A stretch of DNA of 64,000 nt, taken from Brevundimonas vesicularis NBRC 12165. GTDB taxonomy: Bacteria > Pseudomonadota > Alphaproteobacteria > Caulobacterales > Caulobacteraceae. The stretch spans positions 1-64,000 of the forward strand of contig NZ_BCWM01000007.1 of NCBI RefSeq assembly GCF_001592205.1. The letters run 5' to 3'. Every line of letters starts with the position of its first letter. Position 1 is the first letter of the stretch. Made by a program: the position numbers and the translations under genes. This document shows, one piece after another, positions 25,260 to 34,824 of this stretch. The notes under the pieces were generated by a model. That model had not been told where the DNA came from. It saw only the letters and a program-made list of their open reading frames with translations, and searched no databases.

Positions 25260-26765
25260 ATGCGCCACCATATCGCCGATCCCGTCGTTCAACGCGAGCA
25301 CTGGCGCGAGCCGGAGGATGATCAGCTCCGTCTGGAATGCGGCGTCTGCGGCGTCTGGGGCGCGGACGAAGACGAAGGCTCTTCCGTCGTCGCCCTGGGT
25401 CTTCACGCTCTTCAGCATCGCGGCCAGGAAGCCTGCGGCATCGCCAGCGTCAAGGACGAGCGCTTCTACACCGAACGCCACCAGGGCCTGGTGGGCGAGG
25501 CCTTCGGCGGCGCCGACCTGATGACGCGGATGCCCGGCCGCGCGGCCGTGGGCCACACCCGCTACTCCACCGCCGGCGGCAGCTTCCTGCGCAACATCCA
25601 GCCGATGTTCGCCGATCTGGACCAGGGCGGCATCGCCATCGCCCACAACGGCAACCTGACCAACTTCAAGTTCCTGCACGCCCAGTTGGTCAGCGAAGGG
25701 GCCATCTTCCAGTCGACCTCGGATTCCGAAGTGATCCTCCACCTGATCGCGCGCAGCCGCAAAGCCAAGATCGTCGATCGCTTCACTGACGCCCTGGCCC
25801 GGATCGAGGGCGGTTACGCCCTGGTGGCCCAGACCCGCACCAAGATGATCGGCGCCCGCGACCCGCTGGGCATTCGCCCGCTGGTGCTGGGCCAGCTGGG
25901 CGACGGCTGGGTTTTGGCGTCCGAGACCTGCGCCCTGGACATGATGGGCGCCACCTTCGTGCGCGATGTCGAACACGGCGAGATCGTCGTCATCGACGAC
26001 AGCGGCCTGCGCTCGCTCAAGCCCTTCCCCGCCCGCGCGGCGCGTCCCTGCCTGTTCGAGTACGTCTATTTCTCACGCCCGGATTCGGTCGTGAACGGCC
26101 GCTCCGTCTATGAGGTCCGCAAGGAAATGGGTCGCGGCCTCGCCCGCGAACTGGGCGTCGAGGCCGACATCGTCGTGCCGGTGCCCGATTCCGGCGTTCC
26201 GGCGGCCCTCGGCTACGCCCAAGAAAGCGGCATCCCCTATGAAATGGGCATCATCCGCAGCCACTATCTGGGCCGCACCTTCATCCAGCCCAGCCAGGGC
26301 GCCCGTCAGAAGGGCGTGCGGATGAAGCACAGCCCCAACAAGTCGGCCCTGGCCGGCAAGCGCGTCGTGCTGATCGACGATTCCATCGTGCGCGGCACCA
26401 CCTCGCTGAAACTGGTCCGCGCCGTCCGCGCCGCCGGCGCCACCGAGGTCCACCTGCGTTCGGCCAGCCCGCAAATCCTCTTCCCCGACTTCTACGGCAT
26501 CGATATGCCCGAGCGCGCGCAGCTGCTGGCCGCCAACAAGACGCTGGAAGAGATGCGCGACATGCTGGAGGTCGATTCGCTCGGCTTCCTGTCCATCGAC
26601 GGCCTGTATCGCGCGATGGGTGAGACGGGCCGCAACGCCGCCGCCCCGCAGTTCACCGACCACTATTTCACTGGCGACTACCCCACCCGCCTCTTGGATC
26701 GCGAAATCGAGGAAGGCGGGCGCGAGTTCGGCGCCAAACAGCTGTCCTTGCTGGTCAGCGCCTAG
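25260..26765 (+). CDS. purF: Amidophosphoribosyltransferase
   Basis: First committed enzyme of purine synthesis, making 5-phosphoribosylamine from PRPP and glutamine; 501 aa. The Ntn-type glutaminase domain has its nucleophile at Cys27 (ECGVCGVWG), so residues 1-26 are a propeptide removed on maturation, as in B. subtilis-type PurF. GHTRYSTAG follows near residue 100. The PRPP-binding loop VVLIDDSIVRGTTS lies near residue 369. I do not clearly see the iron-sulfur cysteine set of the Bacillus enzyme. The gene lies 27 bp after cvpA. Confidence 0.96.
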   Translation: MRHHIADPVVQREHWREPEDDQLRLECGVCGVWGADEDEGSSVVALGLHALQHRGQEACGIASVKDERFYTERHQGLVGEAFGGADLMTRMPGRAAVGHTRYSTAGGSFLRNIQPMFADLDQGGIAIAHNGNLTNFKFLHAQLVSEGAIFQSTSDSEVILHLIARSRKAKIVDRFTDALARIEGGYALVAQTRTKMIGARDPLGIRPLVLGQLGDGWVLASETCALDMMGATFVRDVEHGEIVVIDDSGLRSLKPFPARAARPCLFEYVYFSRPDSVVNGRSVYEVRKEMGRGLARELGVEADIVVPVPDSGVPAALGYAQESGIPYEMGIIRSHYLGRTFIQPSQGARQKGVRMKHSPNKSALAGKRVVLIDDSIVRGTTSLKLVRAVRAAGATEVHLRSASPQILFPDFYGIDMPERAQLLAANKTLEEMRDMLEVDSLGFLSIDGLYRAMGETGRNAAAPQFTDHYFTGDYPTRLLDREIEEGGREFGAKQLSLLVSA

Positions 26766-26823
26766 GGCGAAACCTGAGCGCGCGGGCCTTGGCTTGAGGG
26801 CCGAGGCCGCGCTATCAGCGGCC

Positions 26824-27576
26824 ATGTCCGAACTTCCCCTGAACGACCGTATCGCCCTCGTCGTCGGCGCCTCGCGCGGCATCGGTTATGAGAGCGCCCT
26901 GGCCCTGGCCAAGGCCGGCGCCCATGTCATCGCGACGGCGCGCACCCAGGGCGGTCTTGAAGAGCTGGACGACGCCATCTTCGCCGCCACCGGGCGCCAT
27001 GCGACCCTGATCCCGTTCGATCTGGTGGACGGCGGGGCCATCGACCGGCTGGGCGGCGCCATCTTCGAACGGTTCAAGAAGCTGGACATCTGGGTCCATT
27101 GCGCCGCCACCATGGGCCCCTCGGGCCTGACGCCGGTGTCGCACGCCGACCCGCGCGAGTTCGCCAAGGTCGAAAAGACCAACTTCACCGCCGTCTATCG
27201 CCTGATCCGCTCGCTGGAGCCGCTGCTGCGCGCCTCCGACGCCGGCCGCGCCATCCACTTCACCACCAGCGTCGCCAGCGCGCCCAAGGCCTTCTGGGGC
27301 ATGTACGCCGCGACCAAAGCGGGCGCCGAGGCCTTGGTGAAGGCCTGGGCCGACGAGATCGAGAGCACGCCCGTCCGCGTCAGCATCGTCGATCCCGGCC
27401 GCATGCGCACCGCCATGCGCGCCCAGGCCTATCCGGGCGAAGACCCGTCCGTCCTGCCCCACCCCTCCAAAATCGGCCCCCTGGTGGTCGATCTGGCCCG
27501 CCCCGACGCCAACCCACCGCTGACGATCCGCTTCCGCGATTGGGCGGCCGGACCGACGACGGAAGCACTGGTCTAG
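26824..27576 (+). CDS. Short-chain dehydrogenase/reductase
   Basis: A classical SDR of 250 aa: Rossmann motif GASRGIG at residues 15-21, NAG-equivalent region HCAATMGP near residue 99, serine in HFTTSVASAP and catalytic YxxxK in MYAATKAG near residue 161. Asp/Glu for NAD specificity is not obvious; TART after beta-2 suggests NADP preference. ATG 26824 is the first start that leaves a normal N-terminus. It lies 58 bp after purF and may be cotranscribed. Substrate unknown. Confidence 0.85.
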   Translation: MSELPLNDRIALVVGASRGIGYESALALAKAGAHVIATARTQGGLEELDDAIFAATGRHATLIPFDLVDGGAIDRLGGAIFERFKKLDIWVHCAATMGPSGLTPVSHADPREFAKVEKTNFTAVYRLIRSLEPLLRASDAGRAIHFTTSVASAPKAFWGMYAATKAGAEALVKAWADEIESTPVRVSIVDPGRMRTAMRAQAYPGEDPSVLPHPSKIGPLVVDLARPDANPPLTIRFRDWAAGPTTEALV

Positions 27577-27583
27577 GCTGGGA

Positions 27584-28471
27584 TCAGCCCCAGGCGCCGC
27601 CTAGCCTTGGCTCTTCGCGGAAGGTGAAGTCGCCGTCGGTTGAGGCTGAAAGATCACGCCAGGCCTCCAGTTCGGCCCTCAGGCTGTCCGCCTTCATCTC
27701 GACCACGCCGATGGCGTCCGTGCCCGCTGACCATCGCACCGGCGGGTTTTCCGCATTCGCCAAGACGACCAGGGCCTGACCCAACTTCGCAGGATCGCCC
27801 GCCTGATTATGGCTGCGCGCGTCATAGAAGGCGCGGATGGCGCGCGATGCTTCGGCATAGTCGGCGATGGGATTATCGCCGTATCGGATCGACGAGGCGT
27901 CGAGGAAGTCGGTGCGGAAGAAACCCGGCTCGACGATGGTCAGATGTATGCCGAACGGACGCACCTCTTGCGCGACGGATTCGCTAAAGCCTTCGACCGC
28001 GAACTTGGACGCGCAATAGATCGCGCCGCTCTCACCGCCCATCAGACCGCCGATGGACGAGATGTTGAAGACATGGCCCGACCTCTGCGCGCGCATGATC
28101 GGCAACACCGCGCGCGTCATGTCGAACAGACCGAAGACATTGGTGTCGAACTGGGTGCGCGCATCCTGGGCGCTGGTCTCCTCGAAAATGCCGAGGTGGC
28201 CATAGCCGGCGTTGTTCACCAGAACGTCGATGCGGCCGAAGCGCGCCATGACGGCCTCGACGGCAGCGGCGATGGCGGTCGTGTCGGTGACGTCCAGGGC
28301 CAGGCTCAGCACCGTGTCGCTATCCGGTCCGAAGGCCTTGATCAGGGCGTCGCGGTTTCGACCTGCGACGACAACGCGGTCGCCCGCGTCCAGCGCCGCG
28401 CGTGCGATCCCGGCGCCAAGGCCGCGCGCCGCACCGGTGATGAGCCAGGTCTTTTGGTTGGTTGTTGTCAT
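27584..28471 (-). CDS. SDR-family oxidoreductase
   Basis: A 295-aa SDR with cofactor motif TGAARGLG near residue 12, DVTD, NNAGYG near residue 88, FNISSIGG, and catalytic YCASK near residue 155. AGRNRD after beta-2 suggests an NADP-binding arginine. Length and the C-terminal ~50 residues resemble the group often named oxidoreductase/SDR next to AraC regulators. It is divergent from an AraC-type gene (145 bp shared promoter region), which is the probable regulator. Substrate unknown. Confidence 0.85.
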   Translation of the reverse strand: MTTTNQKTWLITGAARGLGAGIARAALDAGDRVVVAGRNRDALIKAFGPDSDTVLSLALDVTDTTAIAAAVEAVMARFGRIDVLVNNAGYGHLGIFEETSAQDARTQFDTNVFGLFDMTRAVLPIMRAQRSGHVFNISSIGGLMGGESGAIYCASKFAVEGFSESVAQEVRPFGIHLTIVEPGFFRTDFLDASSIRYGDNPIADYAEASRAIRAFYDARSHNQAGDPAKLGQALVVLANAENPPVRWSAGTDAIGVVEMKADSLRAELEAWRDLSASTDGDFTFREEPRLGGAWG

Positions 28472-28615
28472 GGGAAATCTCCTCTGCCTGACCGGACGGA
28501 GAAGACGCGGTTTCAGGTCGACGACGTTAGGGCGATCTGGTCGAAGGCTTGCACGATCCTGTCAAACCGCCCTCGCCCGCTTGCGAATAGCCGGTGACCG
28601 GCGCTGAATGCCGCC

Positions 28616-29494
28616 ATGAGCCTCTTGCCCGAAATGAGCGATATCGTTGCGCGTCACGCGCCGCCTGATCTGTCGCGATCGGCTGTGCCGGGGCTGCGCC
28701 TGTATGGCAGCAACGCGCAGACCCGGCTGGTCCCCGTCGCCTATGATCCGATGCTGTGCCTGGTCGTGTGCGGCGCCAAACAGACGATCCTGGGCGAGAC
28801 CGTCTATTCCTATCGCGCGGGCGATTGCCTGGTGGTGTCCGCCGAACTGCCAGTGTGCGGCAGCATCGTCGAGGCGCCGTATCGCGCCCTCAGCTTCGAC
28901 CTCGACCCCGCCGCCATCGCCGGCCTGATGCTGGAGATCGACGTCCCCGCCCCCTCGGATCAACCGCCGCCGACCGGCATCCATGTAACACCGCTGGAGG
29001 ACGACCTGCTGGAGCTCATGGCGCGCCTGCTGCGCCTTCTGGACCGGCCCGAGGAGATCGCCGTCATGACGCCGATGATCGAACGCGAACTGATCTGGCG
29101 CCTGCTCCACAGCCGGCACGCCGCGACCGTGCGCCAGATCGGCTCGGCCGAAAGCCGCCTGTCAGGCGTCAGTCGCGCCATCAACTGGCTCCGCGCCCAC
29201 TACGCCGAACCCATCAGGCTTGAGACCCTGGCGGACATGGCGGGCATGAGCCTGTCGACGTTCCATCGGCATTTCCGCACCGTGACGACCATGAGCCCGT
29301 TGCAGTTCCATAAGCAGTTGCGGCTGCGCGAAGCCCGCGCCCGGCTGTTGACGGGCGTCGAGGGCGCAGCCGAGACCGGCTTCGCCGTCGGCTATGACAG
29401 CCCGTCCCAGTTCAGTCGCGAATACGCCCGTCAGTTTGGCCTGCCGCCGGGCCGCGACGCGGTCCGCATGCGTCAAAGCCTGATGATGGGCTGA
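28616..29494 (+). CDS. AraC-family transcriptional regulator
   Basis: A 292-aa regulator. The N-terminal AraC_N-type sensor domain (about residues 10-165) contains DPMLCLVVCGAKQTILGE and YRAGDCLVVSAELPV. The C-terminal double HTH begins INWLRAHYAEPIRLETLAD, the first recognition helix lies in MSLSTFHRHFR, and the second HTH ends AVGYDSPSQFSREYARQFG. It is divergent from an SDR gene, an arrangement in which the regulator usually controls the dehydrogenase in response to a small organic inducer. Inducer unknown. Confidence 0.88.
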   Translation: MSLLPEMSDIVARHAPPDLSRSAVPGLRLYGSNAQTRLVPVAYDPMLCLVVCGAKQTILGETVYSYRAGDCLVVSAELPVCGSIVEAPYRALSFDLDPAAIAGLMLEIDVPAPSDQPPPTGIHVTPLEDDLLELMARLLRLLDRPEEIAVMTPMIERELIWRLLHSRHAATVRQIGSAESRLSGVSRAINWLRAHYAEPIRLETLADMAGMSLSTFHRHFRTVTTMSPLQFHKQLRLREARARLLTGVEGAAETGFAVGYDSPSQFSREYARQFGLPPGRDAVRMRQSLMMG

Positions 29495-29497
29495 GCC

Positions 29498-29959
29498 TCA
29501 GAGCGTATCGAGGATATCCGCCAGTTCCGCCGGCCAGATCGTCTCGGCCGAGGCGCGAATGTCGTCGAGGCTCCACCAGCGGTGATCGACCAGAACCCCC
29601 TGTTCTTCCACGGTCCAGCCTGCGCAAGACAGGTCGAACGCCTCGGTGCGCAGCAGGAAGAATCTCTGATCCACATCCGCCATCCGGCCGTCTGGCAGGC
29701 GGAAACTGACGCGGACCTGGGCGACCTGCGGGCCGGGGTCTTCGACGACCAGCCCGGTCTCTTCGAACAGTTCGCGGCGCGCGGCGTCCTCGAAGGTCTC
29801 GCCAGTCTCGCACCCGCCGCCGGGCGTCGCCCAGAAGGCCGTGCCGGCGAGCGGTCCTTTGGAAAACACGAAGTGGAACAGCAGCACCCGCCCCTGCCCG
29901 TCCAGGATCAGCCAACGCGAGGTGGGCCGGGCGGGAAGCGCGCTCTCGGCCTCGCTCAC
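29498..29959 (-). CDS. NUDIX hydrolase
   Basis: A 153-aa protein with a complete Nudix box from GGGCETGETFEDAARRELFE to EETGL (about residues 47-70), including the metal-binding REx2EE core. The substrate-class loop resembles ADP-ribose/NTP-type enzymes only loosely, so the substrate is not predicted. It lies 4 bp downstream of der on the same strand and is probably the last gene of yfgM-bamB-der. Its stop faces the AraC gene with a 3-bp gap. Confidence 0.88.
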   Translation of the reverse strand: MSEAESALPARPTSRWLILDGQGRVLLFHFVFSKGPLAGTAFWATPGGGCETGETFEDAARRELFEETGLVVEDPGPQVAQVRVSFRLPDGRMADVDQRFFLLRTEAFDLSCAGWTVEEQGVLVDHRWWSLDDIRASAETIWPAELADILDTL

Positions 29960-29963
29960 GCCG

Positions 29964-31583
29964 TCACTTCTTGGCGCCGCCCTTTTGTCCCGTGCGGATC
30001 CGGCCCGAACGCGACACCTGGCGGGCGCCGCCGCGCGCGCCCTTCTGGATCGCCACGGACGAACCGGCCTTTTTCGACGCGCTGGACTTCAACCCGCCCA
30101 GTATCTTGGGCTGGGCCTTGCGGGTCTTCTTCTGCTCCAGCGCCTTGCCGGGCAGTTTGGACAAGGCCTCTTCCTTCTCGGCCTTCTTGACGCGGCGCGG
30201 CGCGGTCTTGGCGTCGCCCTTGTAGCGTTCGGGCCCGGACTTGGCGCCGCCCTCGGCATAGGGGTTCACACCGCTGGACTTGACGTTCAGACGGATCGGC
30301 GTGCCCGGCAGGTCGAAGCTCTCGCGGATCGAGTTGACCAGATAGCGCTTGTAATGCTCCGGCATCGACTCGGCGCGGTTGGCCATCAGCACGAAGGTCG
30401 GCGGGCGGGCCTTGGTCTGGGCGATGTATTTCGGCTTGATCCGCTTGCCGTCCACGGCGGGGGGCGGGTGCCGCTGGGTCGCCATGGAAAGCCAGGTGTT
30501 CAGGTCCTTGGTCTTCACCTTGACCGACCAGGTGTCATAGGCCTGAAGCACCGCCGGCATCAGCCGTTCGACGCCGCGCCCGCTGTGCGACGACAGGGCC
30601 ACGAAGGGCGAACCCTTCAGTTGCGGCAGCTTGTCCTCGGCCATGCCCTTCAGCTTGGCCATGCGCGACTGGGGCTCGTCCTCCAGGTCCCACTTCGACG
30701 CGACATAGACCAAGGCGCGGCCCTCGCGCTCGACAAGATCGGCCAGTTGCAGGTCCTGGGTGTCGAAGGCGTCGTCCTTGTCCATCATCAGGATGACGAC
30801 TTCGGCGAAGGTGATGGCCCGGATGGTGTCGGCGACCGACAGCTTTTCCAGCTTCTCCTGCACCCGCGCCTTGCGACGCATCCCGGCCGTATCGACCAGA
30901 CGGATGTTCTTGCCCTCGAACTGCCAGTCGACCGAGATGGAGTCGCGGGTGATGCCCGCTTCCGGCCCGGTCAGCAGGCGGTCGTCGCCGATCAGACGGT
31001 TGATCAGGGTGGACTTGCCGGCGTTCGGCCGGCCGATGACGGCGATGCGGATCGGCTTGTCCGGCTCGTCGATCTCCTCGACGAAGATGTCCTGTGAGGC
31101 CGCAACGATGGCGGCGTACAGATCGGCCATCCCTTCGCCGTGCTCGGCCGAGATGGCGACGGGTTCGCCAAAGCCCAGGGCGTGCGCCTCGCCGACGCCG
31201 CCGCCGCTTTCGCGGCTCTCGGACTTGTTGGCCAACAGGATGATCGGCTTGTGCACCCGGCGCAGGCGCTCGGCGAAGATCCGGTCCAGCGACGTTACGC
31301 CCTCGCGGGCGTCCATCATGAACATGACCAGTTCGGCGTCGTCCAGCGCGGCCTCGGTCTGCTCGCGCATCCGGGCTTCCAGACTGTCGTCGGTGACGTC
31401 CTCGTATCCCGCCGTGTCGATCAGGGTCAGGTCCATGTCGCCGATGTTGCCGTCGGCGTATCGCCGGTCGCGGGTCACGCCCGGGCGATCGTCGACGAGC
31501 GCCAGGCGCTTGCCGACGAGGCGGTTGAACAGTGTCGATTTGCCCACATTGGGGCGGCCGACGATGGCGACCTTCAGAGCCAT
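29964..31583 (-). CDS. der: Ribosome biogenesis GTPase Der (EngA)
   Basis: Double-GTPase required for 50S assembly. The first G domain has P-loop GRPNVGKST at residues 9-17, DTAGYED, and NKSE; the second has GRPNAGKST near residue 186, DTAGMRRKARV, and SKWD. The C-terminal KH-like domain (TPIRLNVKSSGVNPY) follows. The protein is 539 aa, about 70-90 longer than typical, because of a lysine/arginine-rich tail after residue ~450 ending GQKGGAKK. Order yfgM-bamB-der is as in E. coli. The gap to bamB is 31 bp. Confidence 0.95.
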   Translation of the reverse strand: MALKVAIVGRPNVGKSTLFNRLVGKRLALVDDRPGVTRDRRYADGNIGDMDLTLIDTAGYEDVTDDSLEARMREQTEAALDDAELVMFMMDAREGVTSLDRIFAERLRRVHKPIILLANKSESRESGGGVGEAHALGFGEPVAISAEHGEGMADLYAAIVAASQDIFVEEIDEPDKPIRIAVIGRPNAGKSTLINRLIGDDRLLTGPEAGITRDSISVDWQFEGKNIRLVDTAGMRRKARVQEKLEKLSVADTIRAITFAEVVILMMDKDDAFDTQDLQLADLVEREGRALVYVASKWDLEDEPQSRMAKLKGMAEDKLPQLKGSPFVALSSHSGRGVERLMPAVLQAYDTWSVKVKTKDLNTWLSMATQRHPPPAVDGKRIKPKYIAQTKARPPTFVLMANRAESMPEHYKRYLVNSIRESFDLPGTPIRLNVKSSGVNPYAEGGAKSGPERYKGDAKTAPRRVKKAEKEEALSKLPGKALEQKKTRKAQPKILGGLKSSASKKAGSSVAIQKGARGGARQVSRSGRIRTGQKGGAKK

Positions 31584-31614
31584 GTCGGCCTTCTAGCTTA
31601 GTTTGGGCTGAAAA

Positions 31615-32997
31615 TCAGCGGATGCAGATCAGTTGGCCGTTGTCGGTCAGCACATAGAGCGCGCCGTTATAGGCGGCCGGCGCGATATAGGCGGGCGCGC
31701 CCAGCTTCAGCGTCGTCTGCGCCACGCCGGTCTTCGGATCGAAGGCGACGGCCTCGCCGAACGAATTGACCATCACCAGACGGTTGGAGGCCAGCAGCGG
31801 GCCAGACCATTGCGGGCGGATGGTGCGACGGCCGAAGGTCAGGAAACCGCCCTCGCGGCGCTCGCGGCCCTCGTTCAGTTCGCGCGTCCAGTAGATCTGG
31901 CCCGTGTCACGGTTGGCCGTGATCAGCTGACCCGACTTGGACACCACGAAGACGGCGTCTCCGACCGGCAGAGGCGCGTTCACGCCCGTCACCGGCAGCT
32001 GCCACTTGGGCTGGCCCGAACGCAGATCCAGCGCCGACATCACGCCCGAGTGGCTGACGCCATAGACCATGCCGCGGCTGATGACCGGACGGCCCGCCAC
32101 GTCTCGAACCTCAGACAGGGCGCTGGTGCGGCTGGTGCGCGACAGGGTCTCTTCCCACACCGCCTGGCCGTTCAGGGCGCTCAGCGCGACCAGCTGGCCC
32201 GAGGCGAACGGGGCGACGACGGTCGTGCCGCTGACGGCGGGGCTGGAGGCGCGTATGACGCGCGCCGGCTCGGCGATGCCGCGATAGGTCCAGTCCTGGG
32301 CGCCGGTGTTGGCGTCAAAGGCGAACAGCTGGCTGTCCACGTCCACGACGAAGACCCGGTTGCCCGAAACGGTCGGGGCGCCGTGGATCGGGGCGTCCAC
32401 CTGCTGGGTCCAGACCACAGCGCCGGTGTTGGCGTCCAGCGCCGTCATCGAGCGATAGCCGGACGAGACGAAGACCTTGCCGCCGCCCACGGCGACGCCG
32501 CCGCCGAAGCCGCCGTTGCGGTCACGATCGGCGTTCTTGACGTTGGCCTTCCACAGGATCGCGCCGGTGTCGGCTGAAACCGCCGAGACGGTCGATTCGC
32601 CGTCCAGCACGAAGATCTTGCCGTCGGCGGCCACGATCGGGGCCATGACGTTGCCGACGTGGGCCGATCCCGAGCCGACGCCCCGCTTCCAGGCGATCTG
32701 GAAGTTCGGCGCCGCAATGACGTGCTCGACCAGGTTCTCGGACGTGCCGCCCGGCTGCGTCCAGGCCGTCACGGCCTGCGGACCCGGCAGGAAGAAGTCG
32801 CGACCCGACAGGGCGGCCGACGGCGACAGGCTCTGTTCGAACTCCAGCACCGAGATGCGCTGGCCGGCCGAGGCGGTCGCGCCGGCGTCTTCCTTGCCGC
32901 CGCCCAGACCGAACGGCAGGTTGCGGCGCACGGTGCCGCAGGACGCCATCGTTGCGGCGACGCCGCAGATCAGCGCGACTTTCAGAACTCGGTTCAT
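31615..32997 (-). CDS. bamB: Outer-membrane assembly lipoprotein BamB
   Basis: A 460-aa lipoprotein of the BAM complex that folds outer-membrane proteins. The signal peptide is MNRVLKVALICGVAATMASC, with a lipobox MASC and the acylated cysteine at residue 20. Eight-bladed PQQ-like beta-propeller repeats follow, marked by recurrent DAxTGxxxW segments (SADTGAILWKA, DANTGAVVWTQ, DANTGAQDWTY, NRDTGQIYWTR). I chose ATG 32997 because the signal peptide starts there; AGGA lies about 9 nt upstream. It is between yfgM and der. Confidence 0.93.
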   Translation of the reverse strand: MNRVLKVALICGVAATMASCGTVRRNLPFGLGGGKEDAGATASAGQRISVLEFEQSLSPSAALSGRDFFLPGPQAVTAWTQPGGTSENLVEHVIAAPNFQIAWKRGVGSGSAHVGNVMAPIVAADGKIFVLDGESTVSAVSADTGAILWKANVKNADRDRNGGFGGGVAVGGGKVFVSSGYRSMTALDANTGAVVWTQQVDAPIHGAPTVSGNRVFVVDVDSQLFAFDANTGAQDWTYRGIAEPARVIRASSPAVSGTTVVAPFASGQLVALSALNGQAVWEETLSRTSRTSALSEVRDVAGRPVISRGMVYGVSHSGVMSALDLRSGQPKWQLPVTGVNAPLPVGDAVFVVSKSGQLITANRDTGQIYWTRELNEGRERREGGFLTFGRRTIRPQWSGPLLASNRLVMVNSFGEAVAFDPKTGVAQTTLKLGAPAYIAPAAYNGALYVLTDNGQLICIR

Positions 32998-33023
32998 CGG
33001 GGGCGTCCTGTAAGGGGTCGTCA

Positions 33024-33839
33024 CTATTGGGCGGCCGGCGCGGCGGCGGGAGCCGCCTGAGCTGGGGCAGCCTGGGCCGGAGCAGCCTGAGCCGGTGCAG
33101 CCTGGGCGGCCGAGGGCGTCATCGCGTTCGCAGCGCCGGCGGCCGGCGGCGTCGCCTGGGCGGCGGCGTCGATGATGGGCTTGATGGCGGCTGCGGTGCC
33201 GGCGTCGATGGATTCTACGGCGATCTGGGCGCGCTGACGGATCGAGTCCGGCACGTCCTGACCCAGTTGCAGCAGCACGAAGGCCTCGCGCGCTTCCTTG
33301 GTCTTGCCGTGTTGCAGGCGCGCCAGGGCCAGGGCCTCCTGAGCGAAGGCGTGCAGCGGGCGCTTGTCTTCGGCCAGCGGCGTCAGGCGCGTTTCGATCT
33401 CGGCCAGCGGCGCGGTGTCCATAATCAGGAAGGCGGCCTTAAGGGCGGGCGGGTCCGACAGGATCGGATCGCTGGACGCCTTGGCGGCTTCGTCGAACAG
33501 GCGAACCGCGTCCTGGAACTTGTTGGCGCTGACGGCCAGGCCGGCCTGCTGCTGCAGGGCAAGGACCTTGTAGGCGCCGTTGCCTTCCTTGATCGCTTCC
33601 TCGAAGGCGGCGCGGGCGTCCATCGGCTTGTCGGCGCGCAGGGCCTCCATGCCGCGATCATAGGCTTCGGCGGCCTTGGCGGCCTTGTTGGAGTTCAGGC
33701 TGTCCCAGCCCCACCAGCCCAGGGCGCCGATCAGGGCGACGACCAGCACCACGCCGAAAACGGGCAGCCAGGTCTTGGCCAGGCGCTTCAACTTGTCGGA
33801 GCGAAGCTCCTCCTCGACCTGCTCGAAGACATCAACCAC
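33024..33839 (-). CDS. YfgM-like TPR membrane protein
   Basis: A 271-aa protein with a cytoplasmic N-terminus (MVDVFEQVEEELRSDKLKRL), one transmembrane helix (about residues 25-45, VFGVVLVVALIGALGWWGW) and a periplasmic TPR-type helical region (about 55-215). The last ~55 residues are Ala/Pro/Gln-rich, with AQAAP repeats likely to be a flexible tail. E. coli YfgM is a Sec-associated chaperone partner of PpiD; this homologue occupies the same position upstream of bamB and der. The start overlaps nothing; promoter expected within 33840-33918. Confidence 0.82.
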   Translation of the reverse strand: MVDVFEQVEEELRSDKLKRLAKTWLPVFGVVLVVALIGALGWWGWDSLNSNKAAKAAEAYDRGMEALRADKPMDARAAFEEAIKEGNGAYKVLALQQQAGLAVSANKFQDAVRLFDEAAKASSDPILSDPPALKAAFLIMDTAPLAEIETRLTPLAEDKRPLHAFAQEALALARLQHGKTKEAREAFVLLQLGQDVPDSIRQRAQIAVESIDAGTAAAIKPIIDAAAQATPPAAGAANAMTPSAAQAAPAQAAPAQAAPAQAAPAAAPAAQ

Positions 33840-33918
33840 TGAAACGTCGCCCCAAAATCGCGAAATGCAAACCGGCGCGGACCCTAGAAGGTCGGCTCCC
33901 CGCCCGCAACGTCGTCCG

Positions 33919-34755
33919 TTACTGCGAAGCCGGCTTTTTCGAGAAGTAGGTCTCGACTTCGGCAGGAAAACGGCGGGTTTTCACATCACTGGCGAAAGCG
34001 GCGGTCGCGCGGTCGATCTCGGTGCGCAGATCGGCGTATTTACGCACGAACTTCGGGGTCCAGTCGAACATGCCGAGCATGTCGTTGATCACCAGCACCT
34101 GACCGTCGCAGGCGGCCGAGGCGCCGATGCCGATGGTGGGCGCGTCGATCGTTTCGGTGATCTCGCGCGCCAGCGATTCGGCGACGCCCTCGATGACGAT
34201 GCAGAAGGCGCCGGCCTCGGCGACGGCCTTGGCCTCGGCCAGCACCCGATCACGCTCGCTCTCGGTCCGGCCCTTGGCCTTGAACCCGCCCTCGGCCAGG
34301 ATCGCCTGGGGCCGCAGGCCGACATGGCCCATGACCGGAATGCCGCGCTTGACCAGAAAGGCGACGATCTCGGCCATTTCAATGCTGGTTTCCAGCTTCA
34401 CCGCCTGGGCGCCCGTCTCCTTCATCACCCGCACGCAGTTAGCGTAGGCGGCTTCCTTGCCGCCTTCGTAGGAGCCGAACGGCATATCCACGACCACCAT
34501 GGCCCGCTTGGCGCCGCGCATGACGGCCTGCCCGTGCAGGATCATCATCTCCAGCGTCACGCCCACGGTATTGGGCAGGCCGTGCACCGCCATCCCCAGG
34601 CTGTCGCCGACCAGCAGCACGTCGCAGTGCGGATCCAGCAGGGCCGCCATCGGCGCGTCATAGGCCGTCAGGCAGACGATCGGCTCGCCGCCCTTGCGCC
34701 CCGCGATATCGGGCACGGTAATGCGTTTGACGCTCTCTTGGGTATGGACGGACAT
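33919..34755 (-). CDS. panB: 3-methyl-2-oxobutanoate hydroxymethyltransferase
   Basis: Pantothenate pathway enzyme converting 2-ketoisovalerate to ketopantoate with methylene-THF; 278 aa. Family segments are LTAYDAPMAALLD, LLVGDSLGMAVHG (Mg2+-binding aspartate), MPFGSYEG, VKLETSIEMAEI, MGHVGLRPQ and the catalytic glutamate region CIVIEGV. TIGIGASAACDGQVLVINDMLG completes the barrel. panC is not adjacent. It follows the sigma-factor group on the minus strand after 69 bp. Confidence 0.95.
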   Translation of the reverse strand: MSVHTQESVKRITVPDIAGRKGGEPIVCLTAYDAPMAALLDPHCDVLLVGDSLGMAVHGLPNTVGVTLEMMILHGQAVMRGAKRAMVVVDMPFGSYEGGKEAAYANCVRVMKETGAQAVKLETSIEMAEIVAFLVKRGIPVMGHVGLRPQAILAEGGFKAKGRTESERDRVLAEAKAVAEAGAFCIVIEGVAESLAREITETIDAPTIGIGASAACDGQVLVINDMLGMFDWTPKFVRKYADLRTEIDRATAAFASDVKTRRFPAEVETYFSKKPASQ

Positions 34756-34824
34756 CGCCGGGCCTCCTGACGTGAAGGGGTCAGATAGGCCCCTGCCCCG
34801 CCGGTGTCACCCTTGCAGCCGCGC

